From B1 sp044370475 (lineage in GTDB: Bacteria > Bacteroidota > Bacteroidia > UKL13-3), in contig JBILVK010000056.1 of NCBI GenBank assembly GCA_044370475.1, forward strand, positions 1 to 20,213: 20,213 nucleotides of DNA. Direction: 5' to 3'. Shown piece by piece: positions 7,165-14,340 of this stretch. Made by a program: the position numbers and the translations under genes. The notes below the pieces were generated by a model. That model did not search any database. It worked only from the letters and a program-made list of their open reading frames with translations, and had not been told where the DNA came from. Each line of letters opens with the position of its first letter. Positions within the stretch are counted from its first letter, which is position 1.

Positions 7165-8895
7165 ATGAAGGATTTTTTCCAAAAAGTTCTACCAATTAGC
7201 CTTGCCACTTCAGTTTTATTAGCCGCCTGTAGTGGTCCAAACTTAACTAAGAACTCTTACTCAGTAACTCCAGACCCATTGGAAATGCGAGGTGATTCTG
7301 TAAGTATCACTATTAATGGTTCAGTGCCACCAAAAACCATGAAAGCTAAAGCAGTGGTTACATTCCAGCCTTATTTAAAAACAAAGGACGGAAAAGAAAT
7401 TGCTTTGAAAACCATGACGATTAAAGGTGAAAGTGCAGAAGGTTCTGCAGACCAAACCGTTAATTCTAAAACAGGTGGAAAAGTGTCTTACTCAGACAAA
7501 ATTCCATACACTTCAGATTTGAAAAGCGTTAGTCTATTACCACGTTTCTCTTACGAAGGAAAGCCTGTTATTGTACCAGATAGTATTATGGTAAAAGGTA
7601 CCATTACAACAGCAGGAATGCTTAAGTTTTCTAATGAGTACTATGCAGGCAAGGATAATTACCAGCCAGAAATCAGCAACAAAGCGGTGAATATTTACTT
7701 CCCTATGGATGTGGATAAGTTTAACCCTAACTTAAAGGTTGGAAAGAGTTTGAACAATAAAACTCAGATTTCTGATTTGAAGAAATTATTGAAGAAAGAT
7801 CCTAATTGGATAGTAAGAGGTATTTCTATCAATGCATATGCATCACCAGATGGTGAGTTAGATAGAAATAGCAACTTATCAAAAGGTCGTTCTTCTTCAA
7901 CTTTTGCCTATTTTAGAAAAGAATTGAAGACATTAGGCTTTTCTGAAGTGAACGACAGTAACTTTAGCATGGGTTATATGTTAGCTGAAGATTGGAAAGG
8001 ATTTGCAACAGAATTATCTACTTCTAATATAGAAGATAAAGATGCCATGATTGCAATTATCAATAATACAAGTATTAGCGATGAAGAACGCGAAGCTCAA
8101 TTGCGTAAAAATCATGAAAAATCATGGAAGAAAGCTGCTGAGTCTATTTTACCTAAATTGCGCAAATCAGAATTAATCGTTATTGGTAACAAACCATTTA
8201 AAACTGAAGCTGAGTTACTAACTTATTATGGTAAATATGAGCAATTAAGCAATGTTGAATTGTATCATTTAGCCGTTATCTCAACTGATTTGAAGCAAAA
8301 AGAAGAAGTTTTAGTGGCTTACACTACAAAGTTTAGCGATGATTGGAGAGGTTTCAATGATTTGGCTTTGGTTAATATGCAAAACAATAATTTGAACAGT
8401 GCTAAAGGAAACTTAAACAGAGCAAATGAATTAAGTGCAAATAATGGAACTATTTTAGCTAATTTAGGTGCTTTATCTCGTGCAGAAGGTAATTTATCTT
8501 CAGCTCGTAATTACTACCAACAAGCCGCCAATAATGGCGCTAACACCTATTATAACTTAGGTGTATATGATGTTAAATCTGGCAACTATTCTTCAGCAAC
8601 AAGTAATTTTGGAAAATCAGGTGTATCTGATTTTAATACTGCTTTAGCTCAATTGTTAAATGGCGATGCCAATGGTGCTAAAACTACCATCGATAACTTA
8701 AGTCCTGATGTATTAACATGGGAACATTACTATTTACGTGCCATTTGTGGCGCTAAAATGAATAACCAAGATGTTTGTACTACCAACTTGGCTCAAGCTG
8801 TAAGCAAAAACAGTAACGTTAGAAACATGGCTAAAGAAGACTTAGAATTTGCTAAATTCTTCAAAAATCCATTGTTTGAAGCTGCTATTCGTTAG
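7165..8895 (+). CDS. Outer-membrane lipoprotein with OmpA-like domain and TPR repeats
   Basis: A 576-residue lipoprotein: the signal peptide ends in lipobox LAAC with the lipidated Cys at 22. Residues 30-150 look like beta-rich repeats. About 174-255 resembles a divergent OmpA/Pal peptidoglycan-binding domain (VNIYFPMDVDKFN, then INAYASPDGELDRNSNLSKGRS, the counterpart of the OmpA 'N-LS-RA' signature). About 390-560 carries tetratricopeptide-like helices (FNDLALVNMQNNNLNSAKGNLNRA; AEGNLSSARNYYQQAANNGA). The product should anchor in the outer membrane, touch peptidoglycan and bind partner proteins. It resembles T9SS PorE only in broad domain content and order, and I do not claim identity. Arginine is often CGT, unlike the AGG/AGA of recQ, consistent with high expression. 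It is monocistronic with a strong terminator. Confidence 0.85.
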   Translation: MKDFFQKVLPISLATSVLLAACSGPNLTKNSYSVTPDPLEMRGDSVSITINGSVPPKTMKAKAVVTFQPYLKTKDGKEIALKTMTIKGESAEGSADQTVNSKTGGKVSYSDKIPYTSDLKSVSLLPRFSYEGKPVIVPDSIMVKGTITTAGMLKFSNEYYAGKDNYQPEISNKAVNIYFPMDVDKFNPNLKVGKSLNNKTQISDLKKLLKKDPNWIVRGISINAYASPDGELDRNSNLSKGRSSSTFAYFRKELKTLGFSEVNDSNFSMGYMLAEDWKGFATELSTSNIEDKDAMIAIINNTSISDEEREAQLRKNHEKSWKKAAESILPKLRKSELIVIGNKPFKTEAELLTYYGKYEQLSNVELYHLAVISTDLKQKEEVLVAYTTKFSDDWRGFNDLALVNMQNNNLNSAKGNLNRANELSANNGTILANLGALSRAEGNLSSARNYYQQAANNGANTYYNLGVYDVKSGNYSSATSNFGKSGVSDFNTALAQLLNGDANGAKTTIDNLSPDVLTWEHYYLRAICGAKMNNQDVCTTNLAQAVSKNSNVRNMAKEDLEFAKFFKNPLFEAAIR

Positions 8896-8916
8896 TAAAT
8901 TATTATTACCTAATTG

Positions 8917-8951
8917 AAAAACCTCGGAGCCTAGCTTCGAGGTTTTTTTTT
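8917..8951 (+). terminator. Rho-independent terminator after the OmpA/TPR lipoprotein gene
   Basis: An 11-bp stem, AACCTCGGAGC (8920-8930) with GCTTCGAGGTT (8934-8944), contains one G-U pair and closes a 3-nt CTA loop. It is followed by T's to 8951 and preceded by an A-run. It sits about 22 nt after the stop codon and insulates parE from upstream transcription. Confidence 0.9.
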
Positions 8952-9005
8952 ATCTTTTCCACAATCTTGTGCAAAAGACAATCTGTGCTTTTGACGAATT
9001 GTATG

Positions 9006-9013
9006 TATCTTGG
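9006..9013 (+). promoter_or_regulatory. Candidate -7 promoter element of parE
   Basis: TATCTTGG is one base from TAnnTTTG and close to the common Bacteroidota box TATCTTTG. It lies 17 nt before the ATG at 9031. No good -33 element at 19-21 nt spacing is seen. The in-frame TTG at 9010 lies inside this box and is therefore an unlikely start codon. Confidence 0.35.
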
Positions 9014-9030
9014 CATCTTCATTTTTGAGT

Positions 9031-10911
9031 ATGGCAGAAGAAGTTGTAAATTATGATGAGAGTAGTATTCGCTCTTTAGATTGGCGTGAACATATACGTC
9101 TTAGACCGGGTATGTACATAGGTAAGCTGGGTGATGGAAGCGCCATGGACGATGGTATTTACATTCTCCTAAAAGAAATTATCGATAATTCCATTGACGA
9201 ATTTGTAATGGGCAATGGAAGGCAAATTGATATTAAGATTACAGACAACAAAGCTTTTGTAAGAGATTATGGTAGGGGGATACCTTTAGGCAAAGTAATA
9301 GAATGCGTATCTCAAATTAATACTGGTGGTAAATACGACTCAAACGCTTTCAAAAAATCGGTGGGATTAAATGGAGTTGGAACCAAGGCTGTGAATGCAC
9401 TCTCAAACTCATTTAAAGTACAATCTTTTAGGGACGGCAAAACTAAAATTGTTGAATTTGAAAAGGGTAACTTAACCAAAGATCACAAGCTCCAAGACAC
9501 CATTGAACCTAATGGAACGGCCATCTCTTTTATTGCAGATGATACCATATTTAAGCATTTTAAATTTATCAATGAGTATATTGAAAATATGCTCTGGAAT
9601 TATGTTTATTTAAATAGTGGATTAACTATTTGGTTCAACGATAAGAAATATTTTTCTAAAGATGGTTTATTGGACTTGTTAAAACGTAAAACAAACGAAG
9701 AAGCCCTAAGGTATCCAATTGTACATCTAAAAGGGGAGGATATTGAGGTTGCAATAACCCACGAAAACCAATATGGGGAAGAGTATTACAGCTTTGTAAA
9801 TGGGCAGCATACAACCCAGGGTGGCACACACTTAAATGCCTTTAGAGAGGCGTTTGCAAAAACTGTTCGCGATTTTTATAAGAAAGAATTTGACCTAGCC
9901 GATATTAGAGCTAGTATCATTGCCGCGGTGAGCCTAAGGGTGCAAGAGCCTGTTTTTGAAAGTCAGACTAAAACTAAACTCGGTTCCCAAAATATGGCTC
10001 CTACGGAATCACCTTCTGTGCGTCAATTTGTGGGTGATTTTTTAAAGAAGAGTTTAGATGATTACTTACATAAACATTCGGATGTTGCCGATGCTCTCTT
10101 AAGAAGAATTAACCAGAGTGAACGTGAGCGTAAAGAAATGGCTGGCATTAAAAAGCTGGCGAATGATAGAGCTAAAAAAGCAAACTTACACAACAAAAAA
10201 CTGCGCGATTGTAGAATTCATTACAACGATGGCAAGGATGAGAAAAAATTTGAAACCACCTTGTTTATTACAGAGGGAGATTCGGCAAGTGGTTCTATTA
10301 CCAAGAGCAGAAATGTTGAACTTCAAGCAGTGTTTAGCTTAAGAGGAAAGCCTTTAAATAGCTATGGTCTAACCAAAAAAGTGGTTTACGAAAACGAAGA
10401 GTTTAATTTATTGCAGCATGCTTTAAATATTGAAGAAAGCATTGAAGACCTAAGGTATAATAGAATTGTTGTAGCAACTGATGCCGATGTGGATGGAATG
10501 CACATTAGACTTTTATTGCTTACTTTCTTCCTACAATTCTTTCCAGATTTAGCAAAAAACGGACATTTATACATATTAGAAACGCCTTTGTTTAGGGTCA
10601 GAAACAAACAAAAAACCATTTATTGTTATACTGATCAAGAGCGTCAAGATGCCATTAATCAATTAGGTGTTAGGCCTGAGATTACAAGATTTAAGGGGTT
10701 GGGCGAGATATCTCCTGAAGAGTTTGGTTTGTTTATTGGTGAAGATATGAGGCTGCAACCAGTAGTTCTTAATCCAGATATGCCAATTCAAAAAATGCTT
10801 GAATATTTTATGGGTAAAAATACCATGGATAGGCAAGCCTTTATCATTGATAATTTGCGCATAGAAAAAGACATGGTTACAAAAGAAGAGGAAGAAGAAG
10901 AATTGGTTTAG
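9031..10911 (+). CDS. parE: DNA topoisomerase IV subunit B (ParE)
   Basis: A 626-residue GyrB/ParE-family ATPase subunit. With ATG 9031 as start, GHKL motifs are KEIIDNSIDEF (catalytic Glu49, Mg-binding Asn53), DYGRGIP from 79 and the ATP lid GLNGVGTKAVNALS from 112. The transducer has QTKTKLGS with the conserved lysine, and the TOPRIM domain shows EGDSASGS near 415 and DADVDG near 484-489. The N-terminus SIRSLDWREHIRLRPGMYIGKLGDG matches Bacteroidota ParE rather than GyrB, as does the short length. ParE partners ParC to unlink replicated chromosomes. ParC is not adjacent; gyrA is the next topoisomerase gene, 3.4 kb on. A TTG at 9010 could add 7 residues but lies in the probable promoter box. 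The stop is 3 bp from the end of convergent fdhD. Confidence 0.92.
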   Translation: MAEEVVNYDESSIRSLDWREHIRLRPGMYIGKLGDGSAMDDGIYILLKEIIDNSIDEFVMGNGRQIDIKITDNKAFVRDYGRGIPLGKVIECVSQINTGGKYDSNAFKKSVGLNGVGTKAVNALSNSFKVQSFRDGKTKIVEFEKGNLTKDHKLQDTIEPNGTAISFIADDTIFKHFKFINEYIENMLWNYVYLNSGLTIWFNDKKYFSKDGLLDLLKRKTNEEALRYPIVHLKGEDIEVAITHENQYGEEYYSFVNGQHTTQGGTHLNAFREAFAKTVRDFYKKEFDLADIRASIIAAVSLRVQEPVFESQTKTKLGSQNMAPTESPSVRQFVGDFLKKSLDDYLHKHSDVADALLRRINQSERERKEMAGIKKLANDRAKKANLHNKKLRDCRIHYNDGKDEKKFETTLFITEGDSASGSITKSRNVELQAVFSLRGKPLNSYGLTKKVVYENEEFNLLQHALNIEESIEDLRYNRIVVATDADVDGMHIRLLLLTFFLQFFPDLAKNGHLYILETPLFRVRNKQKTIYCYTDQERQDAINQLGVRPEITRFKGLGEISPEEFGLFIGEDMRLQPVVLNPDMPIQKMLEYFMGKNTMDRQAFIIDNLRIEKDMVTKEEEEEELV

Positions 10912-10914
10912 CAA

Positions 10915-11778
10915 TTATTCATCATTGCCAATTCTTGATTCATGGGTGTAAATATTAAATCGATTCTCCTTTAAAAAACCAATTAAAGTGATGTTGGCTT
11001 CTTTGGCAATATCAACTGCCAAGCTGCTGGGTGCTCCAACAGATGCAACTAACGGTATTTGCGCCATTGCAGCCTTTTGAATTAACTCAAAGCTTGCCCG
11101 CCCACTTAGCAATAAAATGCTTCTTTTCATTTTTTCTCTGTCCGAACCAATCAAAGCGCCAATTAACTTATCTAGTGCATTGTGACGTCCAACGTCCTCC
11201 CGACTAATGATATAATCACCCTCAGGAGTAAACAAGGCACACCCATGAAGTCCACCCGTGTAAGTAAAAATTTGTTGGTATTGATTTAGCTTTTGTGGAA
11301 GAGCAGTTAGCAACTTAGATGAAACAATAAAGTGGGGTTTTTCACTCTTGTCGCATTGCTGAAAAACAGCATCAATACTAGCCTTTCCGCAAACACCACA
11401 ACTCGAAGTGGTATAGAAATTTCTTTGCAAAGAATCTATGTTCAGTTCTATGTCTTCTCTTAATTCAACCCTAACAATGTTTGAATTATTTTCTTTTGTA
11501 TTGAGCTCCGTACAATATTTTATGCTATGAATTTCTTCAACAGAAGTAATAATCCCCTCTGTAAATAGAAAGCCAATGGCTAGTTCAAAATCATTGCCTG
11601 GAGTACGCATGGTTACCGAGATTCGGCGCTGTTCTCTTTTGTGTTGCGCACCATAACCAACTCTAATTTCCAAAGGCTCTTCAACAGCCAAAAGATCCTC
11701 GGTATAGGTTTTGGTATTGTTTAAATACCTAAGCAAGCGAATAGGTGATACTGCAGGTTTAAGCATACTAATACACAA
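10915..11778 (-). CDS. fdhD: FdhD, sulfurtransferase/accessory protein for molybdenum formate dehydrogenase
   Basis: A 287-residue cytoplasmic protein. The signature SSCGVCGKASID places the two conserved cysteines at 127 and 130; in E. coli these carry sulfur from IscS to the molybdenum cofactor of formate dehydrogenase. Supporting motifs are EEPLEIRVG, LAIGFLFTEGII, TGGLHGCAL, EDVGRHNALDKLIG, LLSGRASFELIQKA and SVGAPSSLAVD. The ORF's first ATG (11778) overlaps the stop of the upstream M1 gene by 11 nt. The second ATG (11766, MLKPAV) leaves a 1-nt gap and is an equally good start. No formate dehydrogenase or molybdopterin gene is in the window, so the target enzyme must be elsewhere. The link with a secreted peptidase has no known functional reason and may be simple co-transcription. 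Confidence 0.93.
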   Translation of the reverse strand: MCISMLKPAVSPIRLLRYLNNTKTYTEDLLAVEEPLEIRVGYGAQHKREQRRISVTMRTPGNDFELAIGFLFTEGIITSVEEIHSIKYCTELNTKENNSNIVRVELREDIELNIDSLQRNFYTTSSCGVCGKASIDAVFQQCDKSEKPHFIVSSKLLTALPQKLNQYQQIFTYTGGLHGCALFTPEGDYIISREDVGRHNALDKLIGALIGSDREKMKRSILLLSGRASFELIQKAAMAQIPLVASVGAPSSLAVDIAKEANITLIGFLKENRFNIYTHESRIGNDE

Positions 11779-14146
11779 TAAAAGTTTTGTTTAGCTTGCT
11801 TTTGCCCTCTTCATATAAAAGCAAGTAATTACCCTTTGTTAAATCTTTGGTTTGGTAAGAAACTACTTGTTCGTTTTTCTTTACCGCAATTGTATCTATT
11901 AAAACCCCATTGGTGTTAAAAATAGAAATCTTGGCATTTCCATGGTTTTGAGGCAACTCAATATTTATTACATCATTGGTTGGATTTGGAAATAGTTTTA
12001 AAACATATTCATTGCTAATAAGTGATTTATTGGAAGCCGTAATATCTTTATAACCTATAGCATAATCCCCTTTTTTTAACTTGTTTATCCAAAACCTTCC
12101 TACTTTATCTGACTTACTACCACCAGGTTGAAAGGTTAAATCTGTTTCAATGATAAAAGGCTCATTGGGGTTAGGTCTATATAATAAAACAAGGCTATCC
12201 TCTAGCCCTTTTATTAACTCATTATCCAAGAATCCACCATTTTTTGTGCCAGGAGTTGAGCCATCATAATTCAAAAAAGCAGTAGCTTTTATATCGCCCT
12301 CCTTCCACAAGCCTTGCACACTCCAATACCGTTCATTGGAAATACGAATTCCAGCTGGCATATCTTTTACCCAGGCAAATGGTGAGGCAAAATGATGCTC
12401 AACATAAATTAATGCAGAATCCTTAACTTCACTTACGGTGCAAGTAAAAAGGGCATTGTTTAAGTTTTTAATGCCCGTGGTTTTGATCCATTCCCTTTGA
12501 TAGGTTTTTGCTAAAGCCAATTTGTTATCCTCGTTTAACACCACAAAGGCAATGTTCTTGTTTTGCTCGGTTGACAAGCTCACTTCAGCTTTTGCCATTC
12601 CACTCCAATCGGAAACCAAAGCAACTGGAACTACCAAACTGCTTCCATTTTGATAATAAATCTTTAAATTGAGTTCAGCCTTTTTAATTAAATTTACCTT
12701 ATGTCGCCTTTGTTGTTGGGCTTGCAAAACAAACTTGCCTGCTACACCTTGTTCAATAAAGCTGATAACTTGAAAATCATGATCACCTGCATCATAAATC
12801 CAAGTATTAAAAAAATCAACTAGGTCTAAATTCTTATTGTAACCGGTAAAATAGTCCATCAAATTAAAGGAGTTAACATCCCTAAATTTCAAAACATTCA
12901 TGTAGTTTTTACAAGCCACAAAAAATGCAGAATCACCCATCATATTCCTTAGGGTATGTACCATTAATCCGCCTTTGGTATACACATGAGTTCCATAGGT
13001 CTGAGCCAAGGGAACGCCAGACACCGCCATAAATCCACCGTCTCGCACATGCGCCCAACGTAAGGATTCGAATAGCTCAGAGTTAATCTTAGCATCATAT
13101 TCATTTCTACCATAAACGCACTCTAAAAAAAGTGCCTCACAATAACTTGCCCATCCTTCATTTAGCCACATATCACCAGCAGTTCTGGTAGTAACCAAAT
13201 TTCCCCACCAATGATGAGATAACTCATGGGCCATTAAGGTTTCATAATTAGCTGACCCATCCACTGCATATAGCGGGTAGGAGATATTGCAAGCATGCTC
13301 CATGGCACCCGAGTTAAAGGGCACACCCACATATCCCACTCGGTCGAACAAATAAGGTCCAAACCTCTCTTCAAAACATTGCATGGCTTGGTTCAGCCTA
13401 AAAAAAGATAATTTTGCTTTAGCAGTATCTGCCGCAGCAACCGCCAACACTATTGGAATCTCCCTAGCAATGCCTGCATAGAAACTATTGACCAATACAT
13501 ATTTACTTACAGCTACATTGGCAATATAGGTAGGTATGGTCTGACCCAAGCGCCAGTTCCAGACAATTGAACCATCAGGATTTAGTTTGGCTGGCTCCTG
13601 AAGTCCGCTGCAAACAGCCATAAATCCTGAATCTGTTGTGACATGAAATTCATAGGTTGCCCTATCTGTAAAATTATCATTACAGGGATACCAACATCTT
13701 CCAAAATTAGGTGGGTTAGAACCCATGCCTACACCCATATTAAACGCATAATTGCCAGAGAAGTAAAAGCCGCCCCAACGACTATCTTTTACAGGTGAAC
13801 CATGGTAATAAATCTCTAGTTTTATGGAATCGCCAATTTGGTATTCTTTATCTAATGAAATGCTAATGGTTGAATCCGTTTTCGTGAAAAAAGATGCTTG
13901 TTTATTGCAGAAAATTGAGTCGGGTATCAGTTTTAATAAATCGAGTGTAATGACCTTGGTGTTTAAAAAATTGACAGCACCTGTAATTTCTGCTTTTCCT
14001 GATATTTGCTTGCTGTCTATATTTTGCAAGTTGATGGCTAAGTTGTAATGCGTAATGTCCAATGAATCAATGCGTACAGCTAATGTTGATTGGCAAAAAA
14101 AGCTTAAGAAAAAGGCAAGGGTAATTAGGTTTTTTATCTTCATCAT
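11768..14146 (-). CDS. Secreted M1 family (aminopeptidase N-like) metallopeptidase with T9SS sorting domain
   Basis: A 792-residue protein with signal peptide (about 1-23, ending STLA) and an M1 catalytic region. GAMEH (280-284) stands where many M1 enzymes have GAMEN, HELSHHWWG gives zinc ligands His307 and His311 with catalytic Glu308, and NEGWASY supplies the third ligand Glu330. VYTKGG places the transition-state Tyr at 389. After a beta-rich region, the last 80 or so residues (from VLKLFPNPTND to LNKTFIVY) form a T9SS type A sorting domain, so the enzyme should be exported across the outer membrane and held on the surface or released. It probably trims extracellular peptides. It precedes fdhD in the same run. 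ATG at 14146 or 14143 could be the start. Confidence 0.93.
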   Translation of the reverse strand: MMKIKNLITLAFFLSFFCQSTLAVRIDSLDITHYNLAINLQNIDSKQISGKAEITGAVNFLNTKVITLDLLKLIPDSIFCNKQASFFTKTDSTISISLDKEYQIGDSIKLEIYYHGSPVKDSRWGGFYFSGNYAFNMGVGMGSNPPNFGRCWYPCNDNFTDRATYEFHVTTDSGFMAVCSGLQEPAKLNPDGSIVWNWRLGQTIPTYIANVAVSKYVLVNSFYAGIAREIPIVLAVAAADTAKAKLSFFRLNQAMQCFEERFGPYLFDRVGYVGVPFNSGAMEHACNISYPLYAVDGSANYETLMAHELSHHWWGNLVTTRTAGDMWLNEGWASYCEALFLECVYGRNEYDAKINSELFESLRWAHVRDGGFMAVSGVPLAQTYGTHVYTKGGLMVHTLRNMMGDSAFFVACKNYMNVLKFRDVNSFNLMDYFTGYNKNLDLVDFFNTWIYDAGDHDFQVISFIEQGVAGKFVLQAQQQRRHKVNLIKKAELNLKIYYQNGSSLVVPVALVSDWSGMAKAEVSLSTEQNKNIAFVVLNEDNKLALAKTYQREWIKTTGIKNLNNALFTCTVSEVKDSALIYVEHHFASPFAWVKDMPAGIRISNERYWSVQGLWKEGDIKATAFLNYDGSTPGTKNGGFLDNELIKGLEDSLVLLYRPNPNEPFIIETDLTFQPGGSKSDKVGRFWINKLKKGDYAIGYKDITASNKSLISNEYVLKLFPNPTNDVINIELPQNHGNAKISIFNTNGVLIDTIAVKKNEQVVSYQTKDLTKGNYLLLYEEGKSKLNKTFIVY

Positions 14147-14340
14147 ATGTATTCAAATATATAGCAAAAAAATGAGCAATTTATTATCCACAAATTTGCA
14201 TTTTTTTGTGGGAATTTTATGCCCAAAAATAGCTGCGAATACCTTATTTTGCAATACTTTGTAAGTAAATAACCAGGATAAAAAGAATTAAGTGTAGCGC
14301 TTAGTTAAAAAAGGGAAAACTTGCAATTAATAAATTGATT
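14147..14340. other. Divergent intergenic region between the M1 peptidase and gyrA genes
   Basis: This 194-bp AT-rich gap must hold both promoters. Besides the M1 -7 box, it has a 7-bp inverted repeat (CCACAAA 14188-14194, TTTGTGG 14205-14211) and, in the gyrA leader, a potential hairpin AATTAAGTG (14286-14294), loop TAG, CGCTTAGTT (14298-14306) with two G-U/T-G pairs. For gyrA I see only imperfect -7 boxes, TTATTTTG (14244-14251) and ATACTTTG (14254-14261), so its start site is not fixed. Confidence 0.4.
14154..14161 (-). promoter_or_regulatory. -7 promoter element of the M1 peptidase gene (predicted near-leaderless)
   Basis: On the minus strand TATATTTG is a perfect match to TAnnTTTG. It ends 7 nt before the ATG at 14146, so the transcript would begin at or within a few nt of the start codon. 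No TTTG at 19-21 nt upstream is seen. Confidence 0.5.

Noticed and set aside
9010..9030. TTG start extending ParE by 7 residues
   Set aside because: It lies within the probable -7 box TATCTTGG, and the ATG at 9031 gives the usual ParE N-terminus.
13295..13309. GAMEH instead of GAMEN in the M1 peptidase as a sign of lost or altered activity
   Set aside because: GxMEH variants are, as I recall, common in secreted bacterial M1 peptidases, and the zinc ligands, catalytic Glu and Tyr are all present.
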